Assembly: GCF_025137375.1 (NCBI RefSeq)
Contig: NZ_CP073720.1
Location: 434,001 to 498,000, forward strand
Source: Dactylosporangium fulvum
GTDB taxonomy: Bacteria; Actinomycetota; Actinomycetes; Mycobacteriales; Micromonosporaceae
Reading direction: 5' to 3'
Length of the DNA stretch: 64,000 nucleotides
The notes under the pieces are model-generated. The model had not been told where the DNA came from. It saw nothing but the letters and a program-made list of their open reading frames with translations, and ran no database searches. Below, in pieces: positions 60,952 to 64,000 of the stretch. The position numbers and the translations under genes were made by a program. Positions within the stretch are counted from its first letter, which is position 1. Every line of letters starts with the position of its first letter.

Positions 60952-61284
60952 TCAGTGTTCCCGCCGGCGGATCTTGATGTTGTCGAGGTCGGTTGACACC
61001 GATTGAAGGTCGCGGTAGTCGGCACCGAGTCCCTGGACGGCGGCTGCGGCGAGCGCTTCTGCCCTGCCGATCACGACTGCTTCCTTGTCCTCCTCGGTGG
61101 CCGGGACCACGCAGCGGAAGGTGAACGCGAGCAGGGATCGCTCGTAGGTCACGGTGCCTTCCTCGGTGAACTTTGCCTGGAACACGTCGTGTTCGTCAGC
61201 CTTGGCGAGCAGGTTGGCCCGCTGTTCGTCATCGAGTGGCGCGAACTTGCCGCGCACGATGACCTGATATGTCTTACCGGCCAT
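60952..61284 (-). CDS. DUF6204-like hypothetical protein
   Basis: A 110-residue protein of a small actinomycete family (DUF6204-like by pattern): GKTYQVIVRGKFAPLDDEQR at the start, AKFTEEGTVTYERSLLAFTF in the middle. It appears to be a compact alpha/beta fold of ferredoxin-like type. ATG 61284 with GGGGACCTCC region reversed gives a weak ribosome-binding site (GGAGG, on the coding strand 7 nt upstream). Function unknown. Confidence 0.7.
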   Translation of the reverse strand: MAGKTYQVIVRGKFAPLDDEQRANLLAKADEHDVFQAKFTEEGTVTYERSLLAFTFRCVVPATEEDKEAVVIGRAEALAAAAVQGLGADYRDLQSVSTDLDNIKIRRREH

Positions 61285-61602
61285 GAGCGGGGACCTCCGG
61301 ATCTGGCTGAGTGTCGCGACATCGTCGGTCGGCGGGCTGGTGCGGCGGGCAAATCACCGCCGCCATGCCGCTGGTCGATCGAAACGCCGCTGACGACCCT
61401 ATCGGGAGAGTTCGGGAACGGCAGAGGCATTTTCACAGCGGTCGGCGACCCTGCTCCGCCAAGCGCAGACCACGTCCTCTCATGGCGATCCGTGCTACGG
61501 AACGTCACGGCGAGTTGGGTCGCAGAATTCTCGGACATGGCCGAATTGAGGATGTTGGATCATCGCGGGTCTTCATGCTGGCAGAGAGCAGCGCTCAGCG
61601 CG
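61285..61602. other. Gene-free stretch
   Basis: About 318 bp with no supported gene. It contains the ribosome-binding site and probably the promoter of the small gene ending at 60952. Confidence 0.3.
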
Positions 61603-62135
61603 TTACGGCTCTGCGGGCGGTCGAACCGACTGGAGGTACCGGCTCACGGGTCGAAGGGTCAGCAGCAACGTCGCGCTGAGTAGGCAGGCGAGCCAGCCGA
61701 GGTTGACGGCCAGCGTGACGTCGCCGAACCAGCCCGGCAGGATTCGGTCCATCCGTTGGGTCACGGGGTCGGTGCTGTCGGCGCCGCCGAGGGAATCCGC
61801 CAGGGTGGCGACGTTCACGGAGGGCAGCACAGCATCAGCCCGCTCACCATCCACGTCGCGGTCCGGCTGGTGCGTCGGCCGCGCAGGTTCTGCACGGCGA
61901 TGACTACCAGCGAGATGGCACCGACGATCCGAAGCAACACGATGAACAGGCCAAGCATGAGGGTCACCGCTGCGAACGCGGTCGCGTTCTCGATTTCGTT
62001 CGCGTTGACGGCCGCCCAGTACGCCTCGTCATGTGCTTGCTCCCAGCGGTAGGACAACCACAGATCGGCCGTGCCCAGCACCGCCCCGATCGCAAGCAGC
62101 CAGCTCGATACCGTGACGGCCACCGGACGGCGCAT
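61603..62135 (-). pseudogene. Membrane protein split by a frameshift
   Basis: Two overlapping frames encode one likely protein. ATG 62135 starts RRPVAVTVSSWLLAIGAVLG (span 1), continues through NATAFAAVTLMLGLFIVLLR and AISLVVIAVQNL (spans 2-3) to SGLMLCCPP and a stop at 61815. The next frame carries on with SVNVATLADSLGGADSTDPV, a loop, and a last span (LAVNLGWLACLLSATLLLTL) ending at 61603. A single-base change near 61820 (TGCTGCCCTCC) would join them. It is a small four-span membrane protein of unknown role, broken or affected by a sequencing error. Confidence 0.6.
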
Positions 62136-62153
62136 CGTCAGCCCCTGTGCCAC

Positions 62154-62745
62154 ACCGCGATGATCGCACGCCCGACGATCACGGAGCGGGGTGGCGGCCA
62201 GACACTGTCAGTGGCAAGAGGCCGACGCCCACGAGAGGACTTTGCCAGCCGGGCCCACCTGTCGGGCGCACGGACATGCCGCCGATCGTGCGCGGCTCGT
62301 CGGCTACGGCATGCTGATCCGGCTGGTCCGCGCCGCGCTTCTGGAGATTCTCCAATGCGCCTGCTTCGTGGTCGACACCCCGGAGGGCCGCGTCGCCGGC
62401 TGAACGAGAGACCCCGGCTTTCAACCAACCTCGGCGAACGGATCTGGCCGCAGCCCGTGCGTTGCCCACCAGCCGACGGCAGGATCGTGTGTACCGAATG
62501 GTTTCCGCAGATCCGTGCGAGCGTCGCCGCCTTCCAAAGCTGCGACGATAAGCTTTCTGATCAGCATGGCGTCCGCGTCAGCCATCGCTGCGGGCCAGGT
62601 CTGACGGGCGCAACGCGGGTCGGACGGATTCGGCTGCGTCGCGGCGAGAGATTCTTCGGGGCCGTGTCGATCCGCGGGCCGCTCGTTCGACGTGTGGGTG
62701 CGAGTGCGAGGCCGAGAGGCGGCCCCGACAGACGAGGAGAACGCG
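62154..62745. other. Gene-poor stretch
   Basis: About 590 bp without a confident gene. A minus-strand frame ending at 62421 (from an ATG near 62585: MLIRKLIVAALEGGDARTDL) has protein-like composition for about 54 codons, but no ribosome-binding site or family is recognisable. The right end carries the promoter of the YCII/sigma pair. Confidence 0.35.
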
Positions 62746-63162
62746 ATGCCGAAGTACATGCTGATCATGCGTGGCACCGATGAGTCGAACGCGGCCCTGA
62801 TGGCCGGGTGGGAAGAGTTGGCGGCCACGACGTACTCCTACATCGAGGAGCTGGTCAAGGCCGGCGTGTTCGTCGCGGCCGAAGGGCTGGACGATGCGCG
62901 CCAGGGCGTCGTGGTCGACTTCAGCGGCGAGGCCCCGGTGGTCACGGACGGGCCGTACGGAGAGACCAAGGAACTGTTCGGGGGCTACTTCCTGCTCGAT
63001 GTCGCCTCGAAGCAGGAGGCGGTCGAGTGGGCCAAGCGGGTCCCGTCGGTCACCGGGTCCAAGATCGAGATCCGGCGGGTGGCCGGGGACGACGAGACGC
63101 CGCAGGACAACAAGGGGTCCGTCGAGGAACGGGCCGGGAACGAGAGCACCGGCCGGATCTGA
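62746..63162 (+). CDS. YCII/DGPF-domain protein
   Basis: A 138-residue YCII-related protein with the hallmark VVTDGPYGETKELFGGYFLL (the DGPF-type block, here DGPYGETKE), a ferredoxin-like fold whose activity is unknown. GAGGAG precedes ATG 62746. Its stop overlaps the start of the sigma-factor gene (TGATG), the standard arrangement of ECF42 sigma factors with DGPF proteins. It probably acts with, or is controlled by, that sigma factor. Confidence 0.88.
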   Translation: MPKYMLIMRGTDESNAALMAGWEELAATTYSYIEELVKAGVFVAAEGLDDARQGVVVDFSGEAPVVTDGPYGETKELFGGYFLLDVASKQEAVEWAKRVPSVTGSKIEIRRVAGDDETPQDNKGSVEERAGNESTGRI

Positions 63163-64000
63163 TGGGTACGGCCGACGTCGAGGCCGTCTGGCGGATCGAG
63201 TCGGCGCGGATCGTCGCCGCGCTGACCCGGTTCACCGGCGATTTCGGGCTGGCCGAGGACGCCGCCCAGGAGGCGGTGGCCGAGGCGCTGGTGTCGTGGC
63301 CGCTCACCTCTCCGGCCAATCCGGCCGGCTGGCTGATGGCCACGGCCCGGCGGCGGGCGATCGACGCGATCCGCCGCCGGACCGCCCTGCACGACCGATA
63401 CACCCTGCTGGCGGCTGACCCGGTGGTCGACGAGGACATCGACCCCGACCGGATCGACGACGACATCCTGGCGCTGATGTTCGTCAGCTGCCACCCGGTG
63501 CTCTCCCCCGAGGCCCGGGTGGCACTGACCCTGCGCGTGGTCGGCGGCCTGTCCACCGAACAGATCGCCCGCGCGTTCCTGGTACCCGTGCCGACCGTGC
63601 AGGCCCGCATCACCCGGGCGAAGAAGACGATCGCGGCGGCCGGGGTGCCGTTCGAGCTGCCGCCGGCCGGTGAACGCCGGGAACGGCTGGGCGGCGTGCT
63701 CAGCGTCGTCTACGTGATCTTCACCGAGGGGTCGACGGCCACGTCGGGCGACCGGCTGCTCCGCCCCGGCGTCGCGTACGAGGCGATCCGGCTGGCCCGC
63801 ACGCTGGCCGCGCTGCAGCCGGACGAGCCGGAGGTACACGGTTTGCTCGCGCTGTGCGAGCTGACGGCCGCGCGCTTCCCGGCCCGGACCGGCCCGGATG
63901 GTTCGCCGATCCTCCTGGCGGACCAGGACCGGCGGCGGTGGGACTTCTCGGCGGTCCGCCGCGGGCTGGCCGCGCTGGCCAAGGCATCGGCTCGCGGGCT
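63162..64000 (+). CDS. ECF42-type sigma factor, C-terminus beyond window
   Basis: ECF sigma factor with the long C-terminal extension of the ECF42 group; 280 codons are visible and the frame is open at the window end (usual total about 400). Region 2: FTGDFGLAEDAAQEAVAEAL with WLMATARRRAIDAIRRR; region 4: LSPEARVALTLRVVGGLSTE and FLVPVPTVQARITRAKK. After it begins the DUF6596-like extension (RLGGVLSVVYVIFTEG, then GVAYEAIRLARTL). ECF42 factors lack an anti-sigma and are thought to be controlled through this extension; the overlapping DGPF gene is the usual partner. Confidence 0.9.
   Translation, partial: MGTADVEAVWRIESARIVAALTRFTGDFGLAEDAAQEAVAEALVSWPLTSPANPAGWLMATARRRAIDAIRRRTALHDRYTLLAADPVVDEDIDPDRIDDDILALMFVSCHPVLSPEARVALTLRVVGGLSTEQIARAFLVPVPTVQARITRAKKTIAAAGVPFELPPAGERRERLGGVLSVVYVIFTEGSTATSGDRLLRPGVAYEAIRLARTLAALQPDEPEVHGLLALCELTAARFPARTGPDGSPILLADQDRRRWDFSAVRRGLAALAKASARG

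Noticed and set aside
62421..62585. Small minus-strand frame ending at 62421
   Set aside because: Some protein-like composition but no ribosome-binding site, partner or family; kept only as a remark.
1..64000. CRISPR arrays, rRNA genes, complete tRNA genes, replication origin
   Set aside because: Scanned by eye; no regularly spaced repeats, no complete tRNA cloverleaf and no rRNA or dnaA-box cluster was seen.

Overview
The window is high-GC DNA (GC-rich third codon positions, many ATGA/GTGA gene overlaps, SigE-family sigma factors, Tat-exported and lipoprotein exports, Pycsar-type and WYL proteins). It reads as the chromosome of a filamentous actinomycete, most probably Micromonosporaceae; the family is inferred, not proven. 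No complete RNA gene is present. The only RNA-derived sequence is the 3' half of a tRNA-Arg(ACG) at the left edge, which looks like the attachment-site scar of an integrated element whose body (with an IS6 transposase) lies off the left end.

Layout. 1-552: end of the integrated element, IS6 transposase and tRNA-Arg fragment. 0.65-7.0 kb: a SigE-family sigma factor with its membrane partner, a Fic-domain protein, a Clp-repeat protein and a pair of small cysteine-rich/hypothetical genes. 7.3-25.6 kb: a large sugar-acid catabolic locus. On the minus strand, ten tightly packed genes encode a 2-hydroxyacid dehydrogenase, an ABC sugar importer (binding lipoprotein plus two permeases, no ATPase), a GH31 glycosidase, an SDR dehydrogenase, two Tat-exported double beta-helix proteins, D-galactonate dehydratase (DgoD) and a sialidase-fold protein. 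Divergent on the plus strand are a FadR-type regulator, a PfkB KDG/KDGal kinase and a KDP(Gal) aldolase. Together they suggest uptake and trimming of a galactose-containing glycan, oxidation to galactonate, and the DeLey-Doudoroff route to pyruvate and glyceraldehyde-3-phosphate. 25.9-29.3 kb: a LacI regulator and GH36 alpha-galactosidase with a striking inverted operator pair, which may feed the same route.

29.4-33.4 kb holds the most interesting locus: a Crp/Fnr protein and a Pycsar-type (DUF5706-like) transmembrane effector on one strand, divergent from a class III nucleotide cyclase and a P-loop-like protein. The cyclase C-terminus and the P-loop protein N-terminus share a matching GPxxFGPGxTxIG motif, so the four genes may form a cyclic-nucleotide signalling or defence module. 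33.2-40.8 kb is a graveyard: duplicated remnants of a sigma-factor companion gene, a sigma pseudogene, Tn3 transposase debris, Tn7-like (TnsA, TniQ) debris around an SDR gene, a P-loop kinase fragment and a frameshifted lipoprotein. 41.3-64 kb is mostly regulator-plus-target pairs: a chemotaxis receptor, ArsR with a CynX-type MFS transporter, a two-component system, a secreted hydrolase, a VanZ protein, a second MFS transporter with a divergent winged-helix regulator, WYL with a VOC protein, HxlR with an SDR, GrpB, GNAT, and finally a YCII/ECF42-type sigma pair cut by the window end. Several of these regulators face visible palindromic operators, described individually.
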